This document shows, one piece after another, positions 62,925-64,000 of a stretch of 64,000 nucleotides of DNA. Under the pieces are notes generated by a model. That model searched no databases. It worked only from the letters and a program-made list of their open reading frames with translations, and was not told the origin of the DNA. A program made the translations under genes and the position numbers. How positions within the stretch are numbered: the stretch's first letter is position 1; the number at the start of each line of letters is the position of its first letter. Source of the stretch: Cardinalis cardinalis (Eukaryota > Chordata > Aves > Passeriformes > Cardinalidae); NCBI GenBank assembly GCA_014549065.1, contig JACDOX010000009.1:7631192-7695191 (forward strand), given 5' to 3'.

Positions 62925-62993
62925 CTTGGGTCCTGGCTCTCCAATGCCAGAGGGTCCTGCAGGACCATAGGGACCTGGAGGGCCTTGTTCTCC
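62925..62993 (-). CDS. COL28A1: COL28A1 collagen exon, 69 nt, imperfection GIGEPG (most 5' exon in window)
   Basis: Starts GEQGPPGPYG. Residues 16-21 are G-I-G-E-P-G. Acceptor ctctttag, donor AAG|gtaact. It shares its imperfection exactly with the next exon at 61647, suggesting an exon duplication (inference). Confidence 0.94.
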
Positions 62994-64000
62994 CTAAAGA
63001 GAAAAAATGGAAAGAAACTATTAGTATGAATAGAAGTTTAAGCAAATTCTGACAGAGTGTCTCTCCAAAGCCTCATTGAGGGCTAGAGAAATNCATTTTT
63101 CAAGTAAAAAACCTAAATAAACAAAACAAAACAATCTAAACCTGTCTTGAAGAAATATGTTTAGATTGGAAGCAGGGCCAATATCCTGGCCATACAAGAT
63201 ATAATAATTTTATAAAACACTCTTTCATATGCATCATGAAATATTAAAAAAAAATAATTTTTTTGGTTCTATTTTTGGTCCTGACTTCATCCTGTATTTT
63301 AGTGCTTCCACAGACTTTTCTTGATAGAAACATGGGTATTTGGATATGAAGCAATGCTTAAGCTTCCAACATTGCACTCAATGTTCTTGCCTTTACAACA
63401 AATGCACACACAGCATGACTGTTGTTCCCATTGCTATCTTTGACTGCAGCTCCTTCTTCTCATTTTCTCTTCAGTATACTGTGTTCCTAACAAAGCCAAC
63501 ACAGCAAAATAGTTACTTTTTTTTTNACCAAAATGTGTTTGTTTTGTAGGAAGGTGTTCATTTTTTTTGTGATTGAAAGTTTTATTTACTTATAAATGTT
63601 ATATGCTGAGTTCTGCAACCTTTCAATAACAATTTTGCACTTGAGAAGTCAATAGAAGTCTAAAAAATTACATTTNCTCACAAAATCAATCAGTTTTTAA
63701 TCAGCCAAAGAATGAAGCTAAGATGCAGAAANGGAAAGATACAGCAGAGGTAAATATACAGTTTATTCTTGAAGCTGAATTTCTGATAACTATGCACTTG
63801 TAGTGCTATTGCTGCAGCTTTAGATCTAGAATAACAAGGAACATGATGTCCAGACTTAAATTCATTCCACTACAGAACAGTATAATAATTTGGAAATAGC
63901 TAGGAAATTTAAAACTTATTCAAAATGCAAGATTTGCTGGCACATGTTCATAATCTAATAAATCAATACAGCACCAGGAGAAGTTATGTTTTAAAAGGCA
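62994..64000 (-). other. COL28A1: COL28A1 intron, cut by the right edge
   Basis: No collagen exon is visible in this last kilobase. The next upstream exon lies outside the window. Confidence 0.6.

Larger units (their letters stand above)
23610..64000 (-). other. COL28A1: COL28A1 gene, 3' part (collagen XXVIII alpha 1 chain), cut by the right edge
   Basis: Gene-level entry. Collagen XXVIII is a secreted matrix protein related to collagen VI, with a triple-helical region flanked by two von Willebrand A domains and, in the reference family, a C-terminal Kunitz domain. Reading the minus strand from right to left gives 19 collagen exons (433 residues), a 37-nt connector, the second VWA domain, two linker exons and the Kunitz exon. 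All splice phases agree: collagen exons are phase 0 throughout, the connector ends in phase 1, and so on. The family's collagen domain is about 528 residues, so roughly four more collagen exons and the first VWA domain should lie right of 64000. Introns range from about 90 bases to 7 kb. Confidence 0.95.

Noticed and set aside
1..64000. Regularly scattered single N bases as a possible biological signal
   Set aside because: They occur in exons, introns and repeats alike and look like ambiguous consensus calls of a draft assembly.
1..64000. CRISPR arrays, operons, tRNA or rRNA genes, prophage-like clusters
   Set aside because: None seen; the window is a vertebrate locus with two spliced genes.

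Overview
The window is vertebrate nuclear DNA, most likely from a bird and probably a passerine. Three things point there: CR1-type LINE fragments, a solo LTR at about 13.5 kb that resembles LTRs I recall from songbird genomes, and compact introns in two vertebrate genes. No lineage search could be run, so the species is inference. The sequence is a draft, with isolated single N bases throughout and one 22-base N gap at 27436-27457.

Layout. (1) At 1-5714 on the + strand lie the three coding exons of C1GALT1 (core 1 beta-1,3-galactosyltransferase, T-synthase). They splice in frame to a complete protein of 366 residues. (2) At 5715-23609 there is a gene-poor interval of about 18 kb between two convergent genes. 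It holds candidate C1GALT1 polyadenylation signals, a solo LTR, three CR1 fragments and a few short tandem duplications. I found no convincing protein gene in it. (3) From 23610 to the right edge on the - strand lies the 3' part of COL28A1 (collagen type XXVIII alpha 1). I placed 24 coding exons: 19 collagenous exons (433 residues of mostly Gly-X-Y), a short linker exon, one exon holding the complete second von Willebrand A domain, two Ser/Pro/Thr-rich linker exons, and a terminal Kunitz (BPTI) exon ending in TGA. The N-terminal part, including the first VWA domain, lies beyond the right edge. C1GALT1 and COL28A1 are also neighbours on human chromosome 7p21, which supports both calls.

The two genes do not form a pathway. 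C1GALT1 is a Golgi O-glycosylation enzyme and COL28A1 is a secreted matrix protein.

The most interesting observations concern COL28A1. Fourteen of its 19 collagen exons are 69 nt long, and each carries exactly one Gly-X-Y imperfection, at the same residue (16-20) in thirteen of them. This gives a regular super-repeat of imperfections. At the 3' end, a strong 10-nt microexon candidate and the 217-nt linker exon each shift phase by one base. Using exactly one of the two keeps the Kunitz exon in frame, and using both or neither breaks it. The Kunitz domain has all six cysteines but a Trp where canonical inhibitors usually carry Lys or Arg (P1). I saw no CRISPR array, operon, prophage or other microbial-type system, as expected for a vertebrate locus.
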